Source: CAZLMG01 sp964560765
Lineage (GTDB): Bacteria > Bdellovibrionota_B > Oligoflexia > Oligoflexales > CAZLMG01
DNA length: 64,000 nt
Direction of reading: 5' to 3'
Assembly: GCA_964560765.1 (NCBI GenBank)
Contig: CAZLMG010000019.1
Span: 1 to 64,000, forward strand
Both the position numbers and the translations under genes were made by a program. Of the stretch, positions 42,386 to 50,584 are shown piece by piece; position 1 is the first letter of the stretch; each line of letters begins with the position of its first letter. The notes below the pieces were generated by a model. It did not search any database, was not told where the DNA came from, and worked only from the letters and a program-made list of their open reading frames with translations.

Positions 42386-43021
42386 CTATCTTTGCAAAAT
42401 GGCGATCCGCTCATCCAATACCTGCAGCCGTGAGAAACCACAGTGTTTTTGAATCCAGTGCAAAGTCTCGTTTGAATAAAAGACGACATGCGTGCGATCA
42501 AGTCGGTAGTACCAGCTGCCAAAGTCCATATTCTGGTTAAAAAAGTGCGTTTTAATGGCTAGAATTCCCTGTGGATGCAGGCGCGCATGTAAGCGCTCGA
42601 ACTCCTCTTTGGGCCGATGAAAGTGCTCGACGACCTCACAGGCAAAACTGAAGTCGTATTGGCGATCAAGAACGGTTGCATCAGGCCAGAATGCTGGATC
42701 ATAGACTTCTACAGAGTAACCGGCATTGCGGAGCATATGGGCCACGACCGGCCCAGGGCCGGCACCGTAATCTAATCCGCTACATTCCGTTTCCACACGC
42801 TGCCGAATGGCGTCAAATAATGGCCGAACAGAATTCTGATAGCGCGTGTCATAGACATCATTTTCGTGTCTGCCGTAGTGAGCTCGCTCCTCTGCCAAGG
42901 TTAGGCGATCGCTTGGATGCAAGAATCGCAAATCACAAGTCTGGCAATGAAAATATCGTTGCCCAGTGCGGGTATCGACATAGAGTGGTTGGCTTGGATG
43001 GGAACAGAGCGCGCAATTCAT
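42386..43021 (-). CDS. Zinc-ribbon SAM-dependent methyltransferase
   Basis: The 211-residue product starts with a zinc ribbon (NCALCSHPS...YFHCQTCDLRF, two CxxC pairs) and continues with a class I Rossmann methyltransferase. It shows LDYGAGPGPVVAHMLR as motif I, VEVYDPAFWP as motif II and FACEVVEHFHRP as post-I. This arrangement is common in methyltransferases acting on sugars or lipid-linked glycans of surface polymers (Methyltransf_23 type). The acceptor is unknown. It lies seven bases downstream of the receiver-LpxC gene on the same strand, so it is probably cotranscribed with lipid A synthesis and may modify an envelope glycan. Confidence 0.9.
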   Translation of the reverse strand: MNCALCSHPSQPLYVDTRTGQRYFHCQTCDLRFLHPSDRLTLAEERAHYGRHENDVYDTRYQNSVRPLFDAIRQRVETECSGLDYGAGPGPVVAHMLRNAGYSVEVYDPAFWPDATVLDRQYDFSFACEVVEHFHRPKEEFERLHARLHPQGILAIKTHFFNQNMDFGSWYYRLDRTHVVFYSNETLHWIQKHCGFSRLQVLDERIAILQR

Positions 43022-43028
43022 CCTAGCC

Positions 43029-44342
43029 CTACCGTGTGAGGGCCTCGTGAAGCTTCATGGCGAGTGACTGATTCAAACCGTGCGAGGTCATATTGGCGAC
43101 AATGCGGCCGCGCACGGGGTGGCCCAAGAGAAAAATGTCACCCAGCAAATCGAGAATCTTGTGGCGAACAAACTCATCGGGAAACTTGAGGCTGGTATTG
43201 ATGACCTTGCCATCATGAATGATGATGTGGCTGTTAAGGTATCCTGAACCAGCCATGCCCATCTTCTGGGCCATATCGATATTTTCAAATGTATTGAATG
43301 ATCGGGCTGGTGCAATGTCATTTTCGAACGACTGTTCAGCCGGGTTAAAGCGATAGCGCTGCTCAAAAATTGGGGCCGGGTATGCAACCCGCATTTCGAC
43401 TTCGAAACCATCATAGGGTTCGGCGTAAATGTATTTTTCTTCTGGGATTTCGTTACCGATCGCGACCTTCTTATGCACAACGAGGTCCAGGCGCGGCTTA
43501 GCCTGATCTTCGATGCCAGCTCCGGCGATAATCTTGCAGAAGTCTTCAGCGGACCCATCAACATTGGGAATTTCTTCTTCGACTTTAATAAAGGCATTAG
43601 TGATGCCCATCATATGCAGCGCGGCTAGCAAATGTTCAACAGTGCGAATTCGACGACGGCCGTTGGTCAGTACCGTCGAATTCGCCGTGAAGCCTTTGCC
43701 TTGCTCGAGTCGTTCAAAATTCTCTAGCGAAGTGATGTGACCCGGTATGTCATTGCCATCCAAGGTGCGAAACACAATGCCTGTGTCTTCTGGTGCTGGA
43801 CTCACGATAATCCCCGTGGGTCTGCCGCTCAGTAAGCCGACACCGTTCATGACCGCATTGCGTCGAACCGTACGCTGGGGCTGTGTCGAAGTGGCTAGGG
43901 AGGCAGTGCCCTTGGTGGCGGCATCTCGAACTTTGCCAGTTGTTTGCGCCGTGGTGACGACCTTCGGAGCAAGCGACCGCGCCAAATGCAATGCTACTTT
44001 TTCCAGGAGGACATAAACGTTAAGCGGCTTTTCCAGGAAGTCAACGGCACCAGCCTTCATGGCTTTCACGGCGACATCAATACCTGCGTGACCACTCATC
44101 ATAATCACGGGCATGCTGACGTATCTATTTCGTATTTCTCCGAGGGCCTGGACGCCATCAAGTCCAGGTAACCACACGTCAAGTAGAATGAGATCAGGTT
44201 GTTCGTGCACCAACCCTTCGCGCAGGGACTCAGCACTATCAAATGTCACGGCACGGTAAGACTCATCCTCAAGCACGCATTTGATGGTGTTGCGGATGGA
44301 TTCTTGGTCATCGACGACGAATATAAGCCCAGGTTGGCCCAC
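43029..44342 (-). CDS. lpxC: Receiver domain fused to UDP-3-O-acyl-GlcNAc deacetylase LpxC
   Basis: The 437-residue protein joins an N-terminal receiver (1-120) to full-length LpxC (about 157-437). The receiver has Asp11/Asp12, phospho-acceptor Asp55 (LILLDVWLPG), Ser83 (IMMSGHAG) and Lys105 (LEKPL). LpxC, which commits UDP-acyl-GlcNAc to lipid A, keeps all key residues: Glu236-His237 (RTVEHLLAAL), His394 and Asp398 (RHKILDLLGD), and His421 (MTSHGLNQ). A Thr/Ala-rich linker joins the parts. Phosphorylation may set deacetylase activity or stability, in contrast to FtsH-controlled LpxC of enterobacteria; this is inference. The GTG start has GAGGG seven bases before it. It is divergent from the patatin/LplT-PlsC genes. 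Confidence 0.93.
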   Translation of the reverse strand: MGQPGLIFVVDDQESIRNTIKCVLEDESYRAVTFDSAESLREGLVHEQPDLILLDVWLPGLDGVQALGEIRNRYVSMPVIMMSGHAGIDVAVKAMKAGAVDFLEKPLNVYVLLEKVALHLARSLAPKVVTTAQTTGKVRDAATKGTASLATSTQPQRTVRRNAVMNGVGLLSGRPTGIIVSPAPEDTGIVFRTLDGNDIPGHITSLENFERLEQGKGFTANSTVLTNGRRRIRTVEHLLAALHMMGITNAFIKVEEEIPNVDGSAEDFCKIIAGAGIEDQAKPRLDLVVHKKVAIGNEIPEEKYIYAEPYDGFEVEMRVAYPAPIFEQRYRFNPAEQSFENDIAPARSFNTFENIDMAQKMGMAGSGYLNSHIIIHDGKVINTSLKFPDEFVRHKILDLLGDIFLLGHPVRGRIVANMTSHGLNQSLAMKLHEALTR

Positions 44343-44526
44343 AATTTTCCCTCTATATTGTCATCATAGTGCAATCGTTCATGATCTTCAATTGGTTCAT
44401 GTGGGGCGCAGACGCTTGGCCGGAAGGCAGCAGTCTGCTGCAACCGTCAGAGTTCATGGGAAAAACCGGTTGACTTGTGCCGGGGGATCACTCAGCCTCG
44501 AAGCCAATGAAAACAGTGAGGAACTC

Positions 44527-45294
44527 GTGACCCAAGGTCAAACTAGCAGCATGAAGGTGCGCGACTGGCTAGCAGATCGTCCATTTACTCTGGCAATGTC
44601 GTCCGGGTTCTTTGGCTTTTTCGCCCATTGCGGTGTGCTCTCAGTCTTTGAAGAAGAAGGAATCATTCCTAGTCGCGTCGTTGGGTCAAGTGCTGGTGCA
44701 CTGATTGCGGGGCTCTGGGCGTCCGGGCTCAGCACGGAATTCATTCGTGACCAATTGCTACAGCTGGAGCGCCGGGATTTCTGGGATCCGCGACCTGGTC
44801 TGGGATTGCTGCGGGGACAACTCTTTGAGCAACGATTGCAGCGGTATTTTCCCGTTCAGCAAATGGAGAGTTGCCGCGTTCCTGTTGCCGTATCTGTGTT
44901 TGACATGAAAAGTTTGAAGACGCGAGTCCTCGATCGAGGATGCCTTGCTACTGCGGTGCGGGCGTCGTGCGCAGTGCCGCTGCTGTTTCATCCGGTGATC
45001 GTTGACGGCCGGCCCGCGCTCGACGGCGGCATTCGGGACCGTCCGGGAATGGACGGACTGCCCAATGGCGAGCGAATCTTCTACCACCATTTGCTGCCGC
45101 AAAGTTTTTGGCGGCGAAAGCAAGCTCCATCATCGCAGGTTCCAAATCGACAGAACATGCAATCATTTGCCATCCGCGGGCTGCCGCAAGTGCATCCCTT
45201 TGCCCTCCATCGTGGTCAAGAGGCCTTTGCGCGGGCGAGGCAGGCAGCGCAAAGAGTGCTGGAGATGCCGGCGGGAGCGCATGTTGAAATTTAA
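44527..45294 (+). CDS. Patatin-like phospholipase
   Basis: The 255-residue protein has the patatin Ser-Asp dyad fold: oxyanion loop LAMSSGFFGFFAHCGVL, nucleophile Ser55 in VVGSSAGAL (GxSxG) and Asp166 in ALDGGIRD (DG[GA]). It is probably an acyl hydrolase of phospholipids or lysophospholipids. No signal peptide is present, so it acts at the cytoplasmic face or is exported otherwise. I begin at GTG 44527, preceded by AGTGAGG; an ATG eight codons later has no clear ribosome site, and the open frame upstream lies within the lpxC start. The next gene, a lysophospholipid flippase-acyltransferase, starts 41 bases on, so cleavage and reacylation are probably coupled. Confidence 0.87.
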   Translation: MTQGQTSSMKVRDWLADRPFTLAMSSGFFGFFAHCGVLSVFEEEGIIPSRVVGSSAGALIAGLWASGLSTEFIRDQLLQLERRDFWDPRPGLGLLRGQLFEQRLQRYFPVQQMESCRVPVAVSVFDMKSLKTRVLDRGCLATAVRASCAVPLLFHPVIVDGRPALDGGIRDRPGMDGLPNGERIFYHHLLPQSFWRRKQAPSSQVPNRQNMQSFAIRGLPQVHPFALHRGQEAFARARQAAQRVLEMPAGAHVEI

Positions 45295-45335
45295 GGGCAC
45301 CATGTTGTCGCCCACCCGAGTCAAGGAGATGTGAC

Positions 45336-47192
45336 GTGAGCATGAAGTCAGGTAAGTTACTGCGCGAGCGACGATTTGGCCCTTTCTTCGCTGTCCAGTT
45401 TTTTGGGGCATTCAACGATAATCTATTCAAGCAAGCACTTATCTTCCTGGTTGGCTACCGCGCCGCCACGGAGTCAGAGTCTGGTATCTTGATGAGTTTA
45501 GCAGCTGGGCTATTGATACTGCCTTTCATGCTGCTGTCGCCATTAGCTGGTCAGATTACGGACAAGTACGAAAAATCCCGATTGATCCGCCTGATCAAGT
45601 TTGCGGAAATTTGGATCATGTTGGTGGCCGTTGCTGGGATATATTCTGAGCAGTACGTCGTGGCCTTTACCGCGCTGTTTTTTATGGGTGCCCAGTCGGC
45701 TTTTTTTGGACCAGTGAAATACAGCATGCTGCCTCAGGTGCTGGGTGAAGATGAGCTGATCGCTGGCAACGGACTCATTGAGATGGGGACATTTTTAGCG
45801 ATTCTGCTGGGGACGATTGCTGCCAGTGTGACCAATGTAAACGTTCATTGGGTAACGTCCGGAATGATTGTTGTCGCCCTTGCCGGTTGGTTGAGCAGTT
45901 TGTACGTGCCGCCCATCGCCGCCGGCGACCCAAATCTAAAAATTAAGTTGAATCCAATTCCTGAGGTCAAAGAACTCTATGAGCTCATTGCTACCAACCG
46001 CACCATTTTACTTTCAGTCCTGGGCAATTCCTGGTTTTGGTTCTTCGGTGCCGTCGTCCTTTCTCAATTGACGAACTACACTAAGTATTACTTGTATGGT
46101 GATGATGGCGTGGTGACGCTACTCTTAGCGACGTTTTCGATTTCCATGGGACTGGGATCCATCCTCTGTGAAAAACTCTCTGGCGGTGAGATTGAAATTG
46201 GATTGGTGCCGTTTGGCGCGCTAGGGATGAGTTGGTTTTCCCTCGATCTCTTTTTGACTCCCTACACTCCCATGTCGGCTTTGGTGGGGGCTGGGCCCTT
46301 TTGGGATGGGTTAGGTGGCGCCCCCCCTTTTCGCGTTGTCGCTAACATATTCGGCCTCGGGCTCTTTGGCTCCTTTTTTATCGTGCCTCTCTATGCCTTA
46401 ATTCAGCATCGTAGTGACGAACGAACACGGTCGCGAATCATCGCCGGTAATAACATCTTCAATGCCGTCTTTATGGTGGCGGCAACGGCGTTCACGTCGC
46501 TGTTTTATGCACTAGATCTTTCTACCGTTTCCATATTTATCGCCTTGGCGGTGTTGAATGCGATGGTCTGCCTTTATATTTTCACCGTCATTCCAGAATT
46601 CAGCATGCGCTTTTTCATCTGGTTACTGGCGAGTACGATCTATCGCCTGCGCTACGAGGGGCGAAAGAATATTCCTCGGCACGGCTCAGCACTGTTGGTT
46701 GCAAATCACGTTAGCTACATCGACTGGTTCATCATAACGGCAGTTTGCAATCGCCCTGTGCGCTTTATCATGTATCACAAGATTTACAAGCTGCCGATTC
46801 TGCGCTGGATCTTCCGTGCCGGGGAAGCTATTCCCATCGCTCCGGCTTCAGAAGATGCGGCCTTAAAAGAAGCTGCATTTATCGAGATTTCACGAGCACT
46901 GCGTCAAGGCGATCTAGTCTGTATCTTTCCAGAAGGGACGCTAACTTCCGATGGCAAGTTGGTGCCATTTCGTCCGGGGCTAGAACGCATTTTGGCGAAC
47001 GATAGCGTGCCAGTTATTCCCCTTGGGCTTAGGGGCCTTTGGGGCAGTTTTTTTAGCCGCCGTGGCGGCAAGGCGTTCCTAAAAATGCCCACTCCAAGTT
47101 GGCGACGCATTGAAGTAAAAGTCGGCGCGCCCGAGCCATCGACGACCACAGCAAAAGAGTTGGAGCAATCTATTTCCCGACTTCTTTCATAG
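45336..47192 (+). CDS. LplT-like lysophospholipid flippase fused to PlsC acyltransferase
   Basis: The 618-residue protein has about twelve transmembrane helices of major-facilitator type (FGPFFAVQFFGAFNDNLFKQAL is the LplT signature), then a 1-acylglycerolphosphate acyltransferase domain from about residue 430. That domain has motif I NHVSYID, motif II around YKLPILRWIFRAG, and motif III FPEGTLTSDG. In E. coli LplT flips lysophospholipid inward and Aas reacylates it with PlsC plus an acyl-ACP synthetase domain. Here the synthetase part is absent, so the acyl donor must be made elsewhere. AAGGAG eight bases before the GTG sets the start. It forms an operon with the patatin gene, a phospholipid-repair pair next to lpxC. 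Confidence 0.9.
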   Translation: MSMKSGKLLRERRFGPFFAVQFFGAFNDNLFKQALIFLVGYRAATESESGILMSLAAGLLILPFMLLSPLAGQITDKYEKSRLIRLIKFAEIWIMLVAVAGIYSEQYVVAFTALFFMGAQSAFFGPVKYSMLPQVLGEDELIAGNGLIEMGTFLAILLGTIAASVTNVNVHWVTSGMIVVALAGWLSSLYVPPIAAGDPNLKIKLNPIPEVKELYELIATNRTILLSVLGNSWFWFFGAVVLSQLTNYTKYYLYGDDGVVTLLLATFSISMGLGSILCEKLSGGEIEIGLVPFGALGMSWFSLDLFLTPYTPMSALVGAGPFWDGLGGAPPFRVVANIFGLGLFGSFFIVPLYALIQHRSDERTRSRIIAGNNIFNAVFMVAATAFTSLFYALDLSTVSIFIALAVLNAMVCLYIFTVIPEFSMRFFIWLLASTIYRLRYEGRKNIPRHGSALLVANHVSYIDWFIITAVCNRPVRFIMYHKIYKLPILRWIFRAGEAIPIAPASEDAALKEAAFIEISRALRQGDLVCIFPEGTLTSDGKLVPFRPGLERILANDSVPVIPLGLRGLWGSFFSRRGGKAFLKMPTPSWRRIEVKVGAPEPSTTTAKELEQSISRLLS

Positions 47193-47231
47193 CCCTCCGA
47201 CCTCAGTTCAAATGATCGCAAGTTCTGTTAC

Positions 47232-48794
47232 CTAGAGCCGAGGATCGCACGCATCGTCAAGGGTCCACCTGTGTGGAATCGTCGTCGTAGAGAACTTAGG
47301 AAATATGACGCGAAACCCTGGCTCAAGGATTTGTCCAAATGGATTCTTAGAGATGGCCGAGGCGCTAATTTCTTGACGAGATTGATCGAGATAGCGAATG
47401 AAACCAAGCCCTAAGTCAGCGTTCTGCAATTTCTCTACACATCGACTTACAGTCATCTCGACGTTGACTTGATGCGCCTGCTGATTCCTTTCTTTGTCTC
47501 GTAAGTTACTTGCGAGCTGGCTCGACGCCATGACGTTTGACTGGTCAAGATTGGCCAGAAGCTGCAATTGCCAATCACGGCTCCACGCCTTTGGCAGGAA
47601 GCTTAAGAGCCGGCACCTTTTCTCGGAGAATACGGGTCGCGTTGGGTCGATGGCTAGCACGTCGGCAACGAATTCCTGGTCAATGATTCCAGTTTCGACC
47701 AATTGTTGAATAGCTTGTTGATCGGACCAAGCTTTTACGGGGGCTAGCCAAGGGTGATCCGCATCGGGGCGAGTTGTTTCTGGGAACCGGCTAGACAAGG
47801 TGTGCAGAGCATCCACATAGACCTGTCGTGGCATGCTGAGCGTCGGCCCTGTCGCCAGTCGAGGGTCGAAGAAAAATGCACTTGGCAATTGAATCTGCTC
47901 GCCCAACACATCGAATGCCACCAGTGCTGATTCCAAATTGACTTCCTCGGGGCAAAACAGCGGTCTGAGAGCAATCGCAGGTGAGGACTCCACTTTCTTG
48001 CGGAAGGCTTTCCCGGCAAATAGTTTCTTGAGACCAGATTGCGTGGCAGCCGCAAGCTCCTGCGCCGGCTTCAGTGTTCGCATGACGGAGTTGACTTGGG
48101 CATCCGGTTTCCAGTTGCCAAGTGGCAGCGGCCTCTGTGGCATCCACCAAGAGTCATGTGGTGCACTCAGCTCTTTCATAATCGGCCCGCCCGCGAGATG
48201 ACAACCCGAACATCGCAAGCGCGCTCCAAAGGGGTTTTGGCCGGGAGCAGCAAGGTGTAGTTTCGCGACGTCGTCCCAGATGTCTGAACTGTCTCCTTGG
48301 TAGATCCAGCGTGGGAGAGGCGAGCTGCCGATGAGTTCGTAGAAGTTGTAGGCTTCCTTTTCAGGATCCCAGACGATTAACTCGATCAGCAGTGCTCCAT
48401 TTCGATTTCTTTGATCGAGTTTCAAAGTCTGGCTTTCACCAGGAGCGGTGAAGTGCCCAAACAGAAGCTGATCTTTGCTGACGGAATGTGCCAGGGTCTG
48501 TGGTTCGGGAATGACCGCCATTTCAAAAAAGCTAAAGCTACCGGCGCCAGGATTATGAAAGCCTCGGTTGGCCACCATAGTTGTTGTAAATACTGCCCCC
48601 TCGTCCGTAAGTAGTGCGCGCAATTCGAGCACATCCTTCGGGCACTGTTCCGCCTCTGATAAAAGTAGGAACAGTGGGTCTGAGAGGGGGCCGGGAGCGG
48701 ACTTAGCATTACGCTCGATGGGACACGGGGCTGCGATGCCGACGTTTGCAAGAACGAAGTAGCCAATTGTAGTAAGAAGTAGCATGCTTTTCAT
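47232..48794 (-). CDS. Exported monoheme c-type cytochrome-like protein
   Basis: The 520-residue product has a signal peptide (MLLLTTIGYFVLANVGIAA). A single heme c motif, Cys195-Ser-Gly-Cys198-His199 (RLRCSGCHLAGGP), lies in the middle and is preceded by a beta block LLIELIVWDPEKEAYNFYEL. That block resembles RVEMIQFNAESATFEFREL before the first heme of the 60418-62043 protein, so the two look like distant paralogues. The C-terminal half is helical with no known domain. Its role in electron transfer is inferred from the heme site only. The ATG with AGGAG nine bases upstream sets the start; the frame is open 66 codons further. The gene is divergent from the DAACS symporter. Confidence 0.8.
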   Translation of the reverse strand: MKSMLLLTTIGYFVLANVGIAAPCPIERNAKSAPGPLSDPLFLLLSEAEQCPKDVLELRALLTDEGAVFTTTMVANRGFHNPGAGSFSFFEMAVIPEPQTLAHSVSKDQLLFGHFTAPGESQTLKLDQRNRNGALLIELIVWDPEKEAYNFYELIGSSPLPRWIYQGDSSDIWDDVAKLHLAAPGQNPFGARLRCSGCHLAGGPIMKELSAPHDSWWMPQRPLPLGNWKPDAQVNSVMRTLKPAQELAAATQSGLKKLFAGKAFRKKVESSPAIALRPLFCPEEVNLESALVAFDVLGEQIQLPSAFFFDPRLATGPTLSMPRQVYVDALHTLSSRFPETTRPDADHPWLAPVKAWSDQQAIQQLVETGIIDQEFVADVLAIDPTRPVFSEKRCRLLSFLPKAWSRDWQLQLLANLDQSNVMASSQLASNLRDKERNQQAHQVNVEMTVSRCVEKLQNADLGLGFIRYLDQSRQEISASAISKNPFGQILEPGFRVIFPKFSTTTIPHRWTLDDACDPRL

Positions 48795-48855
48795 TGCGAT
48801 AACTCCTAAGTGTGTTGACAGCGACGGGCAGAACATAGGCCAATCGGCCTCTTGA

Positions 48856-50139
48856 GTGAAATTAATTGATTTAACGCGAGCATCGATTTCTCTAATGACC
48901 ATTTTATACATGAGTTTCATGAGGTTGCGTGGTTCGCCGACTACGATGGTGCTGCTGGGCCTCTTTTTTGGCGTGATTTTTGGGGCGGTCACGCCGGTGT
49001 TGGCGATTCACGGCGATATTGTGAGTAAGCTATTTATCCAATGTGTGAAGGCAGCAGCGACGCCCCTAGTTTTTTTTGCCGTCTTAGACGCCATTTTAAG
49101 TCATCGGATCGTTGGCCGAGACTTTGCGTGGCTGATGTCGATCAATCTAACGAACGCATCGATTGCAATTGCCATCGGTATCGCCATTGCTCATTGGGCC
49201 CGACCAGGGGATATGTTGCAATTGTTGGCGGCATCTGTCACTGGAGTTGGGGATGAGATAGGCAAGGGGATCGAACTCAAGTCGCTTCTGATGCAGCAGT
49301 TTCCTGCCAGCATCGCCCAGCCGTTTGCGGATAACGCCATCCTGCCGACCGTGATCATGGCGCTGGTTTTTGGTTACGCAGTCTTGCGTGTTGCTAACGG
49401 GAGTTCGTCGCCAGATGCGCAGCTACTTTCCTCCGTACAACGCTTTGCCCTAGCAGGGCGACGGGTGACCGAGGTTGTGCTCGGCTGGATCGTCAAAGTA
49501 ATACCTCTTGCCGTCTTCGCCGCATCGGCGCGGGTGGTTGCCTTGCATGGACTATCGCCATTTAAGGGTTTGATCATCTATGCTGGTTGGTGCCTATTGG
49601 CGATGGTAGTGCATGTGTTGTTTGTCTATCAGGCATGGATCGTCATCGTAGCGCGAAGAAGTCTTGCCGCATTCTGGCGCATGGCTATGCAGCCGGTCTC
49701 GTACGCGTTTGGGGTCAATAGCTCACTCGTGGCTTTGCCATTGACTTTACAGGTGCTGGATAAACTTGGTGTCAAGCGCTCGGCCTCAACTTTGGCTGCT
49801 TGCGTCGGCACGAACTTAAATAATGATGGCATTATTTTGTATGAGGGTTTTACCCTGTTGGTGATCGCACAGGCCATGGGCATTGATTTATCGCTTCAGC
49901 AGCAATTCCTGGCAGGAGCTTTTTGTATCGTTGCGGCCATGGGAGTCGCAGGCATTCCTGAGGCTGGGGTAGTAGCTCTTTCATTGGTGCTGTCGGCATT
50001 TGGTATTTCGGCGGAGATGATCGCAACTCTGCTTTCGGTAGACTGGTTAATCGCCCGCGCGCGGTCTGCCGTCAACGTTCTGGCGGATATGACGAGTTCG
50101 GTTGTGATTGATCGTTGGATGGAGAAGGCGCATGAATAG
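48856..50139 (+). CDS. DAACS-family dicarboxylate/amino acid:cation symporter
   Basis: The 427-residue inner-membrane protein belongs to the glutamate/dicarboxylate symporters (SDF family). Conserved segments: NSSLVALPLTLQVLDKLG (serine-rich re-entrant loop HP1), AACVGTNLNNDGIILYEGFTL (TM7; the usual N-M-D-G-T is N-N-D-G-I here) and AAMGVAGIPEAGVVALSLVL (HP2). SVDWLIARARSAVNVLADM carries the TM8 Asp, Arg and Asn residues. It imports glutamate, aspartate or C4-dicarboxylates with Na+ or H+. The altered TM7 motif and the Glu in place of Gly in HP2 suggest changed cation or substrate preference. The nominal GTG start lacks a good ribosome site; an ATG 13 codons later is possible. Confidence 0.9.
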   Translation: MKLIDLTRASISLMTILYMSFMRLRGSPTTMVLLGLFFGVIFGAVTPVLAIHGDIVSKLFIQCVKAAATPLVFFAVLDAILSHRIVGRDFAWLMSINLTNASIAIAIGIAIAHWARPGDMLQLLAASVTGVGDEIGKGIELKSLLMQQFPASIAQPFADNAILPTVIMALVFGYAVLRVANGSSSPDAQLLSSVQRFALAGRRVTEVVLGWIVKVIPLAVFAASARVVALHGLSPFKGLIIYAGWCLLAMVVHVLFVYQAWIVIVARRSLAAFWRMAMQPVSYAFGVNSSLVALPLTLQVLDKLGVKRSASTLAACVGTNLNNDGIILYEGFTLLVIAQAMGIDLSLQQQFLAGAFCIVAAMGVAGIPEAGVVALSLVLSAFGISAEMIATLLSVDWLIARARSAVNVLADMTSSVVIDRWMEKAHE

Positions 50140-50479
50140 GCAAACCCCACAGCCATGGCGTGATGATCAGTTCTGGTCAAAGCTTAAGACACATGCGTTG
50201 AAGGCAGGACGTGAAGTCATTTTTCAGGCATTGAAACTTTATTATGCTCTGCAGAGCACAAAGACCCCAAAGTGGGCCAAGACGGTGATCATTGGTGCGC
50301 TTGGTTACTTCATTGCTCCTATCGACGCCTTGCCGGATTTCTTGCCCATGGTTGGCTTTACTGACGATCTGAGCCTGCTGGCGGCAGCTGTCGCGACAGT
50401 CGCAGCCTACATAGATGAAGACGTAAAGGAAAAGGCATCGAAAAAGCTAAGTCAGTGGTTCGGGTCAGATGACTCTTGA
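50132..50479 (+). CDS. DUF1232 (YkvA-type) membrane protein
   Basis: The 115-residue product carries the DUF1232 signature: KWAKTVIIGALGYFIAPIDALPDFLPMVGFTDDLSLLAAAVATVAAYI, with the D-x-[LI]-P-D-x-[LIF]-P core. It is a small membrane-associated protein of unknown function, found widely near envelope genes. The ATG has GGAGAAGG upstream and lies inside the last codons of the symporter gene (8-base overlap), so the two are translationally coupled. The ORF extends eight codons upstream without a ribosome site. A positively charged C-terminal helix follows the membrane segments. Confidence 0.88.
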   Translation: MNRQTPQPWRDDQFWSKLKTHALKAGREVIFQALKLYYALQSTKTPKWAKTVIIGALGYFIAPIDALPDFLPMVGFTDDLSLLAAAVATVAAYIDEDVKEKASKKLSQWFGSDDS

Positions 50480-50584
50480 TCTCGCAACTGTATAATTTTA
50501 CTAATATTTTAATAATTTTTCTTAGCGATTGACGAAGACTGCCGATAAGCATTTAGCGTTGTGACTTGGCAATGAGGAATCATC

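Noticed and set aside
45336..47192. LplT-PlsC as a truncated three-domain Aas pseudogene
   Set aside because: The frame ends cleanly after a full PlsC domain and no remnant of an acyl-ACP synthetase follows before 47232, so a two-domain protein is more likely than a broken one.
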